Below, in pieces: positions 55,629 through 64,000 of a stretch of 64,000 nucleotides of DNA. Where the stretch lies: assembly GCF_018966525.1 (NCBI RefSeq), contig NZ_CP076607.1, positions 744,001 through 808,000 on the forward strand. Reading direction: 5' to 3'. Made by a program: the position numbers and the translations under genes. The DNA comes from Paenibacillus sophorae (GTDB lineage Bacteria > Bacillota > Bacilli > Paenibacillales > Paenibacillaceae). The notes beneath the pieces are model-generated. The model did no database searches, was not told the DNA's origin, and was given only the letters and a program-made list of their open reading frames with translations. The stretch's first letter is position 1. The number at the start of each line of letters is the position of its first letter.

Positions 55629-56984
55629 ATGGATCTTCAAATTTCCGACTTGGAAGAAATGAAGCTGACCGACTTATACAAGTTGGCAAAAAAATATCAG
55701 ATTCCTTATTATGGGCAGATGAAGAAGAGGGAACTGATCTTTGCTATTCTGCGCGCACAGGCGGAGCAGAGCGGTCTGATGTTTATGGAAGGCGTTCTGG
55801 AAATATTGCCGGAGGGCTACGGTTTTCTTAGACCGATCAACTACTTGCCAAGCGCTGAGGATATTTATATTTCGGCTTCACAAATCCGCAAATTCGATCT
55901 CCGTACCGGAGATTTGGTATCCGGCAAATGCCGGACCCCCAAAGAGAATGAACGTTATTTCGGACTGCTTCAGGTCAATGCCGTCAACGGCGAGAATCCG
56001 GCCAGCGCGGCCGAACGCCTTCATTTTCCGGCTCTTACGCCGTTATATCCCCAGGACAAGCTCTCGCTTGAAGCCTCGCCTACTCATTTGTCCACCCGCA
56101 TCATGGATTTGCTTGCACCAGTAGGCTTGGGACAGCGCGGATTGATCGTCGCTCCTCCCAAAGCCGGGAAGACGCTCCTGCTCAAAGAGATTGCCAACAG
56201 CATCTCCACGAACAATCCTGAGATCGAACTGTTTGTACTGCTGATTGACGAACGTCCCGAGGAAGTAACCGATATGCAGCGTTCCGTAAAAGGCGAAGTG
56301 GTTGCCTCAACATTCGACGAGCTTCCTGAAAATCATATCAAGGTGGCGGAACTGGTGCTTCAGCGGGCGCTTCGTCTCGTCGAGCACAAAAAAGACGTCG
56401 TTATTCTGCTGGACAGTATCACACGTCTTGCACGCGCCTACAATCTCGTTGTTCCTCCTTCGGGCCGGACGCTTAGCGGCGGGATCGATCCGGCGGCATT
56501 CCACCGGCCTAAGCGGTTCTTCGGTTCGGCACGGAATGTCGAGGAAGGCGGAAGTCTGACCATTCTCGCGACGGCGCTGATTGATACCGGCTCACGGATG
56601 GATGATATTATTTATGAAGAGTTCAAGGGTACGGGCAATATGGAGCTTCATCTCGACCGCAAGCTTGCGGAGCGCCGCATTTTTCCGGCTATCGATATCC
56701 GCCGTTCCGGTACGCGCCGCGAAGAAGTGCTGCTGAGCAAGGAAGAGCTGGATACCATTTGGGCGATCCGCAAAAGTATGAACGATTCCTACGACTTTGT
56801 GGAGAGCTTTATTAAAAAGCTGCGCGACAGCAAGACGAACGCCGAGTTCCTGGCTTCCTTCGACGTTTCAGGCAGCAAGGATTCGGCGGCGGCTACCGCA
56901 AGCGGCGGAGGCACATCGAACAGCGGGGCTTCCGCGCGGCGGCCGATACGCACAAAGACTGCTTCCGTAACGACTACCACCTAA
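55629..56984 (+). CDS. rho: Transcription termination factor Rho
   Basis: Hexameric RNA-dependent ATPase that ends transcription. 451 residues. Rho_N domain about 1-45 (LTDLYKLAKKYQIPYYGQM), OSB/CSD RNA-binding domain about 50-125 (EGYGFLRP), and ATPase about 130-420 with Walker A APPKAGKTLLLKE, Walker B VVILLDSITRLAR, and Q/R-loop RSGTRREE. The last 35 residues are a low-complexity Ala/Gly/Thr tail not found in most Bacillus Rho proteins, to my knowledge. Confidence 0.96.
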   Translation: MDLQISDLEEMKLTDLYKLAKKYQIPYYGQMKKRELIFAILRAQAEQSGLMFMEGVLEILPEGYGFLRPINYLPSAEDIYISASQIRKFDLRTGDLVSGKCRTPKENERYFGLLQVNAVNGENPASAAERLHFPALTPLYPQDKLSLEASPTHLSTRIMDLLAPVGLGQRGLIVAPPKAGKTLLLKEIANSISTNNPEIELFVLLIDERPEEVTDMQRSVKGEVVASTFDELPENHIKVAELVLQRALRLVEHKKDVVILLDSITRLARAYNLVVPPSGRTLSGGIDPAAFHRPKRFFGSARNVEEGGSLTILATALIDTGSRMDDIIYEEFKGTGNMELHLDRKLAERRIFPAIDIRRSGTRREEVLLSKEELDTIWAIRKSMNDSYDFVESFIKKLRDSKTNAEFLASFDVSGSKDSAAATASGGGTSNSGASARRPIRTKTASVTTTT

Positions 56985-57009
56985 GAAATAAGTTCAAGAG
57001 GAGAATACT

Positions 57010-58308
57010 ATGCATCTGGTATATGCCGATGGGCAAGGAAACGTATACGATCATCCCGAACTGCACGGGCTGGCCCGCAGCGGGGATATGATTGTCGAAC
57101 TGCTGGAGGAAGAGTTAATTCCGCTGCCTGAAGGGGCAACGCTTTCTCTACTGCCGAATACGAGAGCCGTCGGAATGAATCCGTCTACCGGTGAAATGCT
57201 GCCGCTGCCGGAAGGCTCGCATGCGGTGGGAGCGCTGCTTCCGCAGGGCTTTACCCGTCTCTGTTTGCCGGGGTACATCAAGACTGATAAATCGTATAAG
57301 CTCCCGCTGTTCGGTTATTCAGCTGTCGTATGGAAAGACGGAGGCTTCTATGTGGCCGCCGAGCAGACCGATGATCCTTACAAATGGAATCCGCTCAACT
57401 GCGACCGCGATGCGGTGCGCAGCGGGGTGAACAGCCTGACTGGCAAATATCCGGAGAACCGCCTGTACGGGCATCTCTCCAATTGCGCGCTCGGCTATGA
57501 ATGTCTGACCTCATCCAATACCTTTCTGAGCCGCTGGGAGGGAGGCGTCCCGGTATCCTATTCATGCAATGCGGGGTGTTTCGGCTGCATTTCGGAACAG
57601 CCGGATGACAGCGGCTTTGTCTCGCCGCAGACGCGGATGAATTTCAAGCCGAGAGTAGAAGAAATTGTGGAAGTTATGCTGGAGCATTTGAAGACGCCGG
57701 AATCCATTATCAGCTTCGGCCAGGGCTGCGAGGGAGAACCCTCTACACAGGCGAAGCTGATTATTGAAGCCATTCGTGAAGTCCGGTCCGTTACCGATAT
57801 GGGTTATATCAATATTAATACTAACGCTGGCCTCAGCGATCATATCCGCGGGATTGTCGACGCCGGACTCGATTTGATGCGCGTTAGCACCATTAGTGCG
57901 CTGGATGATCACTACAACGCCTATTACAAGCCCCGCGGCTACACGCTGGCCAATGTGGAGAAATCACTAAAGTATGCAGCGTCGCAGGGTGTTTACGCCT
58001 CCATCAACTATTTGGTATTTCCGGGGGTCACCGACCGGGAGGAAGAGGTTGAGGCGATGGTGGAATTTGTGAGGCGTACCGGCCTCAAGCTCATCCAGAT
58101 GCGCAATCTTAATATTGACCCGGAGAGCTATCTTGAGCTGATTCCGCCGGCCCGAGGCGAGATCCTGGGAATGAAGACAATGCTTGAGATCTTTCGTGAG
58201 GAACTGCCGGAAGTGGTAATCGGCTCGTATACGCATGTTCCTCCGGATGGGGAAGCACGGCCTAAGAAGGCCGTTGCGCAGGTTTCGCCGCAAAGCCGTA
58301 ATATTTAA
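57010..58308 (+). CDS. Radical SAM protein of unknown function
   Basis: 432 residues. The N-terminal domain (about 1-180) is specific. The radical SAM core starts at SYSCNAGCFGCISEQPDD, giving the CxxxCxxC cluster motif. ISFGQGCEGEPS (GGE-like loop), INTNAGLS and RVSTISALDDHYNAYYKPRGY follow in order. The core recalls MoaA-like or pyruvate-formate-lyase-activase-type proteins, and no SPASM cluster is evident. It sits 25 bp after rho and 111 bp before rpmE, so it is probably cotranscribed with rho. Substrate unknown; in B. subtilis rho and rpmE are adjacent as I recall. Confidence 0.88.
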   Translation: MHLVYADGQGNVYDHPELHGLARSGDMIVELLEEELIPLPEGATLSLLPNTRAVGMNPSTGEMLPLPEGSHAVGALLPQGFTRLCLPGYIKTDKSYKLPLFGYSAVVWKDGGFYVAAEQTDDPYKWNPLNCDRDAVRSGVNSLTGKYPENRLYGHLSNCALGYECLTSSNTFLSRWEGGVPVSYSCNAGCFGCISEQPDDSGFVSPQTRMNFKPRVEEIVEVMLEHLKTPESIISFGQGCEGEPSTQAKLIIEAIREVRSVTDMGYININTNAGLSDHIRGIVDAGLDLMRVSTISALDDHYNAYYKPRGYTLANVEKSLKYAASQGVYASINYLVFPGVTDREEEVEAMVEFVRRTGLKLIQMRNLNIDPESYLELIPPARGEILGMKTMLEIFREELPEVVIGSYTHVPPDGEARPKKAVAQVSPQSRNI

Positions 58309-58419
58309 TTCGAGGGGAAATCTATTGCTTCTAAGCTATGTTCGTGATAAACTGTATCTATATGTCTTATATTAACTCTGGGTCCGCCTGAGGCTCAGGG
58401 CAAAAGAGGTGAAATTTAA

Positions 58420-58617
58420 ATGCAAACTGCAATTCAACCGAAATATAATGTCGTAACCGTAACTTGCGCCTGCGGCAACACGTTCGAAGCTGGTTCTGTG
58501 AAACAGGATCTGCGCGTCGAAATTTGCTCCGCATGCCATCCGTTCTTTACTGGCAAGCAGAAGTTTTTGGATGCCGGCGGCCGCGTCGACAGATTCAAGA
58601 AGAAATACGGAATCTAA
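58420..58617 (+). CDS. rpmE: Ribosomal protein L31, zinc-binding (C+) type
   Basis: 65 residues. Zinc ligands lie in CACGNTF and CSACHPFFTGKQ, so this is the zinc-containing form, normally replaced by a zinc-free paralogue (RpmEB) under zinc limitation. SD AAGAGGTG. Standard position downstream of rho. Confidence 0.97.
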   Translation: MQTAIQPKYNVVTVTCACGNTFEAGSVKQDLRVEICSACHPFFTGKQKFLDAGGRVDRFKKKYGI

Positions 58618-58654
58618 TCCGGTTTGCCGCTGGTCGGCAATGATCGGTAGGAAG

Positions 58655-58688
58655 CCCTCCGCCTTATGGCGGAGGGTTTTGTTTTTTT
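58655..58688 (+). terminator. Terminator of rpmE
   Basis: CCCTCCGCC, loop TTAT, GGCGGAGGG, then TTTTGTTTTTTT. Confidence 0.93.
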
Positions 58689-58748
58689 CTAATGAAGACC
58701 TGAGAGCTGCGTCCTTATAAGGATGACGAAGTCGGTTTTCTTATCCAG

Positions 58749-58777
58749 TTGATTTTTGCTTTGGCGTAGGCTATACT
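58749..58777 (+). promoter_or_regulatory. Promoter of SRP RNA
   Basis: TTGATT (58749-58754), 17-bp spacer, TATACT (58772-58777). Confidence 0.7.
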
Positions 58778-58783
58778 TATCTT

Positions 58784-59056
58784 CGCCGTGCTAGACGGGG
58801 AGGTAGCGGTGCCCTGTAACTCGCAATCCGCTATAGCGAGGTTGAATTCCTGTTAGAGGTGCTGTCGATGTGAGGTTTGGTCCCTACGCGCTGTGTTGAC
58901 GGTTGGGTCCTCCGCAATGAGCGCTTGTGAACCTGGTCAGGTCCGGAAGGAAGCAGCCATAAGCAAGTTTGCTCTTGTGCCGGAGGGCAGCCTAGCCCGA
59001 GCAGCCGCGTAGGGTTGCCGCTCGGATCGCAGTCATCAATAACAGGTGCGCGGTTT
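58784..59056 (+). ncRNA. ffs: Signal recognition particle RNA (long Bacillus type)
   Basis: About 270 nt. The 5' Alu part includes GCCGTGCTAGACGGGGAGG and GGTGCCCTGTAAC. The S-domain has the Ffh-binding tetraloop region TCAGGTCCGGAAGGAAGCAGC, and the 3' strand closes with AGGTGCGCGG. Length and Alu domain match the B. subtilis scRNA, which binds HBsu as well as Ffh. As in B. subtilis it lies directly before dnaX. Confidence 0.93.
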
Positions 59057-59072
59057 AAATTATGATCATATC

Positions 59073-59109
59073 AAGCATCTTTGCGACAAGCGGAGATGCT
59101 TTTTGTTTT
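59073..59109 (+). terminator. Terminator of SRP RNA
   Basis: AAGCATCT (59073-59080) pairs with AGATGCTT (59094-59101), then TTTGTTTTT. Confidence 0.85.
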
Positions 59110-59190
59110 TGGTCTTGAGGCGGAGAATATAGTATAATAATGAAGCGATAAACGCCCGGGAAGCGGCGGTTGAAAGAGGGTAATGCTTAA

Positions 59191-60945
59191 GTGGAACACA
59201 TCGCGTTGTACCGTGCCTGGCGGCCTCAGGCGTTCCAGGACATGGTCGGACAACAGCACATTATCCAGACGCTTCAGAACGCGATTCGCGAGCAGCGGGT
59301 TTCACATGCCTATCTGTTCAGCGGCCCTCGGGGTACCGGCAAGACGAGTGCCGCCAAAGTATTGGCCAAAGCAGTCAATTGCGAGCGGGGCCCGGGACCG
59401 GAACCGTGTAATGAATGTCCTTCCTGCTTGCGGATTGCTTCGGGCGCGGTGATGGATGTGCAGGAAATCGACGCTGCGTCTAACCGGGGCGTGGAGGAAA
59501 TCCGCGACCTGCGGGATAAAGTGAAGTACGCCCCTACCGAGGTACGGCGTAAAGTGTATATTATTGACGAAGTGCATATGCTGACTACGGAGGCGTTTAA
59601 TGCCCTACTGAAGACGCTGGAGGAGCCGCCTGCGCATGTTATGTTTATTTTGGCGACGACCGAGCCTCATAAGCTGCCGGCGACGATTATATCACGCTGT
59701 CAGCGCTTTGATTTTCGCAGAGTTTCGCTGGAGGAACAGACAAATCGGCTGAAGGTTATTTGCGAGAAGGAGGGCATTTCCGCCGAGGATGACGCGCTGC
59801 AGTATATTGCCCGCCTGTCGGACGGAGGGATGCGCGATGCGCTCAGCGTCCTGGATCAAATCTCCTCGTTTACCGACGGACATGTAACCTATCAGCAGGT
59901 GCTCGGCATGACCGGCGGTATACCTGCGGAGCAATTTGCCCGCCTGGCCAAAGCCATATTGGAGAGCGATATGGGTGGGCTGCTTGAATTGGTCGAGCAG
60001 CTGATGCATGAAGGGAAGAGCGCCGACAAATGTCTCGAAAATTTGCTGTACTATTTCCGCGATCTGCTTATGATCAAGATGGTGCCGGGTTCGGCCGGGC
60101 TGACCGACAGAGTGCTGAATCCGGCGGAATTCCAGGATATGGCTGCGGCCTTCTCGCGTGAGCGGCTGTTCGACATTGTAGACACGCTGAACCGTTATTT
60201 AGGCGAGATGAAATATGCCACGCATCCACAGACGTTGTTCGAGGTGTCGCTTATGAAACTCTGCAGTCCACAGGAGAATGAGAGCGGCTCTGGAGTGCAG
60301 GCACATATAAGCAGCGGTGCCGCACCGGTCGATCATGGGGAGCTGGATGTGCTCAAGCGGCAGATTGCCGCTCTGGAGAAGAAGCTGGAGCAAGCGCTTC
60401 AGTCCGGCGGTGTGTCTGGAAATGGCCGGGAGAGCACTGCTTCGAAGCCGGCGGGCGGCCGTGCTTCCGCCGCTCCGCGCGTATCCTCCACCTCCAAGCT
60501 TCCGCCGCAAATGGATAAATTCATAGCAGGCAAGGACAGCGGGGATTTTGCGAACGCATATACACAATGGAGTCAGGTGCTTCAGGCGGTTAAGGAAGAG
60601 AAGGTTACGGTCCACGCCTGGTTTGTTGACGGCGAACCCGTATCTATGACCGACGACGCGGTGCTCGTGGCGTTTAAGAACACGATACACCGGGAAACCA
60701 CCGAGAAGCCGGCTAATAAGCAGGTTATCGAGCGCGTACTGGAGACTCGTCTGGGTAAGCCGTACCGTTTGGTCACTGTCATGCTTCGAGATTGGAATGA
60801 AGCCTCCGCGAAATCGGCGCAGCCTGCGCTCAAGGAAGAACTTCGACTGGAGCATGAACATGAGGCCGGGGAAGCCGCCAAAGAACCTTGGATTGACGAG
60901 GCCATTCAGCTTTTTGGTGAAGACCTCGTTGTCATAAAAGATTGA
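59191..60945 (+). CDS. dnaX: DNA polymerase III gamma/tau subunit
   Basis: Clamp-loader ATPase and replisome organiser. GTG 59191 is 10 nt after AGAGGG; 584 residues. Walker A is GPRGTGKTSAAKV. A zinc knuckle has CNECPSC with an earlier Cys (VNCERG). Walker B/DExx is YIIDEVHML, the SRC box ISRCQRFDFRR, and sensor 2 GGMRDALS. Domain III ends near 370; a low-complexity Gly/Ser/Ala linker and a C-terminal tau domain (about 440-584) follow. No internal slippery site was noticed. Confidence 0.96.
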   Translation: MEHIALYRAWRPQAFQDMVGQQHIIQTLQNAIREQRVSHAYLFSGPRGTGKTSAAKVLAKAVNCERGPGPEPCNECPSCLRIASGAVMDVQEIDAASNRGVEEIRDLRDKVKYAPTEVRRKVYIIDEVHMLTTEAFNALLKTLEEPPAHVMFILATTEPHKLPATIISRCQRFDFRRVSLEEQTNRLKVICEKEGISAEDDALQYIARLSDGGMRDALSVLDQISSFTDGHVTYQQVLGMTGGIPAEQFARLAKAILESDMGGLLELVEQLMHEGKSADKCLENLLYYFRDLLMIKMVPGSAGLTDRVLNPAEFQDMAAAFSRERLFDIVDTLNRYLGEMKYATHPQTLFEVSLMKLCSPQENESGSGVQAHISSGAAPVDHGELDVLKRQIAALEKKLEQALQSGGVSGNGRESTASKPAGGRASAAPRVSSTSKLPPQMDKFIAGKDSGDFANAYTQWSQVLQAVKEEKVTVHAWFVDGEPVSMTDDAVLVAFKNTIHRETTEKPANKQVIERVLETRLGKPYRLVTVMLRDWNEASAKSAQPALKEELRLEHEHEAGEAAKEPWIDEAIQLFGEDLVVIKD

Positions 60946-60998
60946 CCCGCAGCATATCAATCGCGCAGGTTGCGCGCATTTACAAGGAGAGATAAGAA

Positions 60999-61310
60999 AT
61001 GAACAATATGAACCAAATGATGAAACAAGTCAAAAAAATGCAGGAGCAGATGCTGAAAGCTCAAGAGGAGCTTGGCAGCAAGACGGTGGAAGGCTCCTCC
61101 GGCGGCGGAGTTGTAACCGTTCAAGTTAACGGACACAAGAAATTGCTGTCCATCGAAATCAAGCCGGAAGCGGTAGACCCGGAAGATGTGGAAATGCTGC
61201 AGGATTTGGTAATTACGGCAGTGAACGACGCTTTAACCAAAGCGGAAGAACTGGCAAGTTCGGATATGGGCAAATTTACCGGAGGCATGAAAATTCCGGG
61301 CCTGTTCTAA
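60999..61310 (+). CDS. ebfC: Nucleoid-associated protein, YbaB/EbfC family (YaaK)
   Basis: 103 residues. The Met/Lys/Gln-rich N-terminal helix (MNNMNQMMKQVKKMQEQM) and the core VNGHKKLLSIEIKPEAVDPED followed by LQDLVITAVNDALTKAEE are family features. A dimeric DNA-binding protein in other bacteria. Standard position between dnaX and recR. Confidence 0.95.
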   Translation: MNNMNQMMKQVKKMQEQMLKAQEELGSKTVEGSSGGGVVTVQVNGHKKLLSIEIKPEAVDPEDVEMLQDLVITAVNDALTKAEELASSDMGKFTGGMKIPGLF

Positions 61311-61349
61311 TAAGTTGAAGCTTAAGTTAAACATAAAGGAGATATCTTA

Positions 61350-61949
61350 TTGTATTACCCCGAACCGCTTGCCAAGCTGATCGATGCTTTTACGCGTTTG
61401 CCGGGAATCGGCCCCAAGACGGCCGCACGGCTTGCGTTTCATGTGCTGAACATGAAAGAAGACGAGACGATTGATTTTGCCAAAGCGCTCGTCAGCGTAA
61501 AACGCAATCTTCACTATTGTTCGGTCTGCTGCAATATTACCGATACCGACCCGTGCCGGATTTGCCAGGACAAAGCACGCGACGCTTCGGTAATTTGCGT
61601 GGTGCAGGATTCCAAGGATCTTGTCGCTATGGAGCGGACCAAAGAATTCAATGGATATTATCACGTGCTGCAGGGTGCTATCTCTCCAATGGAGGGCGTC
61701 GGGCCCGATGACATTCGGTTAAAAGAACTACTCACAAGGCTCAGTGATGAAAGAGTGCAGGAACTTATTCTTGCTACAAATCCCAATATCGAGGGAGAAG
61801 CGACGGCGATGTATATTTCCCGGCTCGTCCGTCCGTTTGAAGTCAAAGTAACAAGGATTGCCCATGGTTTGCCTGTTGGCGGCGATCTCGAATATGCGGA
61901 TGAAGTGACCTTGTCCAAAGCGCTGGAAGGACGACGCGAGCTTTTTTAA
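61350..61949 (+). CDS. recR: Recombination mediator RecR
   Basis: Works with RecF and RecO to load RecA at gaps. TTG 61350 is 8 nt after AAAGGAG; 199 residues. Order: HhH (LPGIGPKTAARLAFH, about 15-30), four-Cys zinc motif (CSVCCN...CRICQD, about 57-72), and Toprim domain (ICVVQDSKDLVAMER; ATNPNIEGEATA, about 80-175). It ends the dnaX-ebfC-recR operon. Confidence 0.97.
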   Translation: MYYPEPLAKLIDAFTRLPGIGPKTAARLAFHVLNMKEDETIDFAKALVSVKRNLHYCSVCCNITDTDPCRICQDKARDASVICVVQDSKDLVAMERTKEFNGYYHVLQGAISPMEGVGPDDIRLKELLTRLSDERVQELILATNPNIEGEATAMYISRLVRPFEVKVTRIAHGLPVGGDLEYADEVTLSKALEGRRELF

Positions 61950-61974
61950 AAACAACAGAACCCAATTTAGCGAC

Positions 61975-62001
61975 AGAAGTCCGTCAAGGGCTTCTTTTTT
62001 T
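61975..62001 (+). terminator. Terminator of recR
   Basis: AGAAGTCC, loop GTCAA, GGGCTTCT, followed by a T tail. Confidence 0.8.
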
Positions 62002-62182
62002 ATGCAGTTTTTAAGACATCCGAACCTCTATTAGGTAATTATATTCCTGGATGCAACGGATATCTGTCCATGAGAACGCGCTACTTCCTGGTTCTAAGTT
62101 TGTCCTTGTCCCGATATGAATGAGAATGTACGGAGTGAAGTTTATCCGTCACAGACAATTCATTACAAAGGAGGAATCGAGG

Positions 62183-62434
62183 ATGGGCTGGTTGAGCGGG
62201 TGGCGCCGGAAGGACGGCAATGGACTGGGGGAGGATCAAGATGAGAGTTGGAATGTGTTCACCGATGTGAGGAAGGCTCAAATGGAATGGGAAAGAGCTC
62301 ATCTGATGTTTGATGAAGCTGTCGGTCAGGACCAGATTGATTATGCCATTTATATTTTGGAGGCCGCGGAGCGGAAGTATCAAATTCACCTGAAGCATGC
62401 CAAAAGAATCGGCTTAAAGAGCAACCAGTTATAA
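62183..62434 (+). CDS. yaaL: YaaL family protein (DUF2508)
   Basis: The ATG at 62183 (MGWLSGWRRKDG) is 8 nt after AAAGGAGG; 83 residues. It is an acidic/basic mixed helical protein (DVRKAQMEWERAHLMFDEA, YAIYILEAAERKYQIHLKHA). In B. subtilis yaaL lies between recR and bofA, as here. Function unknown. Confidence 0.88.
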   Translation: MGWLSGWRRKDGNGLGEDQDESWNVFTDVRKAQMEWERAHLMFDEAVGQDQIDYAIYILEAAERKYQIHLKHAKRIGLKSNQL

Positions 62435-62464
62435 GAACCGTTCGAAGATGAGGAGGCAGTGACA

Positions 62465-62731
62465 ATGAAACCAATAGCAGCAGGCATACTTATTCTATCC
62501 GCAGTGTTACTGGTAGCAGTCGTATTTAAAAAAAGATTGGGTTGGGGGTGGCTGGGCCTTTTCGGCTCCCACCTGATCTTGGCTGCAGTGGGGCTGTACA
62601 TCGTCGATTTCACTCAATTGGCGGGAACGGTGTATATTCCGCTGAACCCGGCAACGATAGGAACCGTATCCGTTCTAGGTCTTCCCGGAGTGGTCATGCT
62701 TGCAGGCTTAAAAATTACCTTATTTGGGTAG
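62465..62731 (+). CDS. bofA: Pro-sigma-K processing inhibitor BofA
   Basis: 88 residues; ATG 62465 is 8 nt after AGGAGG, and the GTG at 62459 is too near. Two hydrophobic segments (AGILILSAVLLVAVVF and LGLFGSHLILAAVGLYIV) precede a conserved C-terminal amphipathic part (TIGTVSVLGLPGVVMLAGL). BofA holds SpoIVFB inactive in the outer forespore membrane until the SpoIVB signal arrives. Gene order recR-yaaL-bofA-rrn matches B. subtilis. Confidence 0.93.
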   Translation: MKPIAAGILILSAVLLVAVVFKKRLGWGWLGLFGSHLILAAVGLYIVDFTQLAGTVYIPLNPATIGTVSVLGLPGVVMLAGLKITLFG

Positions 62732-62838
62732 TTGACGCGGATTCGCGTTATGTGATACATTAATATTCGGCTCTTCGGACAACATATCGAACAGTCAGTT
62801 ATCGAAAAACGATTTGAAAAAGAAAAACAAAAAAACGC

Positions 62839-62868
62839 TTGACGATAACAAACAACCTGTGATATATT
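62839..62868 (+). promoter_or_regulatory. rrn operon promoter (second copy)
   Basis: TTGACG (62839-62844), 18-bp spacer, TATATT (62863-62868), in AT-rich DNA. Confidence 0.65.
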
Positions 62869-62912
62869 ATAAAGGTCGCTGCGTGAGACGTAGTGATGCA
62901 CTGAGAGAGACA

Positions 62913-63070
62913 TTGATCTTTGAAAACTGAACAACGAGTGAGTGGGAATTCGCTTCTAGCGAGTTCCAAAAGAGATGGATTTCACAGCGGTTCACGCTTT
63001 GGAAAGGCCATCATGAGAATGCAAATTCTCGTCAGATGTTTCAAATTGAGCTAATCGCTCTTTCAATACC
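62913..63070 (+). other. rrn leader, second copy
   Basis: Bases 62913-63062 repeat 9753-9902 with few changes (for example GCGGTTC for GCGTGGTTC), then join 16S directly. It lacks the 64-nt segment found in the first operon. The 62732-63070 gap holds only this leader and the promoter. Confidence 0.75.

Positions 63071-64000
<930 letters not shown>

Overview
The window is a chromosomal segment of an endospore-forming Firmicute, most likely Paenibacillus or a close relative. It carries spo0F, bofA, an sspP-type spore protein gene, a long Bacillus-type SRP RNA, rpoE (delta) and class II fba. The 16S sequence looks like the Paenibacillus type, judged from memory and not by a search. Moderate GC, strong AGGAGG ribosome-binding sites and very frequent TTG/GTG starts fit this.

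Layout. (1) 1-9.5 kb: the 3' end of cysK, then the overlapping folate operon pabB-pabA-pabC-folP-folB-folK-(yazB-like)-dusB, then greA and lysS. (2) 9.7-15 kb: a complete rrn operon (16S-23S-5S, no spacer tRNA). (3) 15-24.5 kb: guaB, dacA, pdxST, serS, tRNA-Ser(UGA), sspP, a lipoprotein, and tadA with a GNAT gene on the minus strand. (4) 24.5-43.4 kb: a paired DnaA-box array, a large sensor histidine kinase, rluF, motAB, a cytochrome c, and two NlpC/P60 hydrolase genes each behind a ydaO-type (c-di-AMP) riboswitch. It continues with an M1 peptidase, ywhD, an AbrB-like regulator, a frameshifted 3-methyladenine glycosylase, a class A PBP and a YCF48-like secreted protein. (5) 43.5-58.7 kb: ywiB-argS, a subtilase, a 1,560-bp IS1182-like element, then rpoE-pyrG-spo0F-fba-murA-rho-(radical SAM)-rpmE. 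(6) 58.7-64 kb: SRP RNA-dnaX-ebfC-recR, yaaL-bofA and the start of a second rrn operon.

Compared with B. subtilis gene order (from memory), the window joins blocks that are separate there. The pab-lysS block and the guaB-serS block meet at an rrn operon. A block that in B. subtilis lies on the left arm (ywhD/pbpG-argS-rpoE-pyrG-spo0F-fba-murA-rho-rpmE) sits between tadA and SRP RNA-dnaX. Most housekeeping genes here are on the plus strand.

Functional themes are growth-linked metabolism and information processing (folate, GMP, CTP, PLP, translation, transcription, replication), cell-wall synthesis and turnover (dacA, murA, class A PBP, two c-di-AMP-switch hydrolases), and sporulation (kinase, Spo0F, BofA, SspP). 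The clearest regulatory sequences are the pyrG leader, which fits CTP-sensed reiterative-transcription attenuation, the two ydaO-type riboswitches, the DnaA-box array, and a sigma-H-like promoter before spo0F. All calls come from reading the sequence and remembered family motifs; no database search was run.
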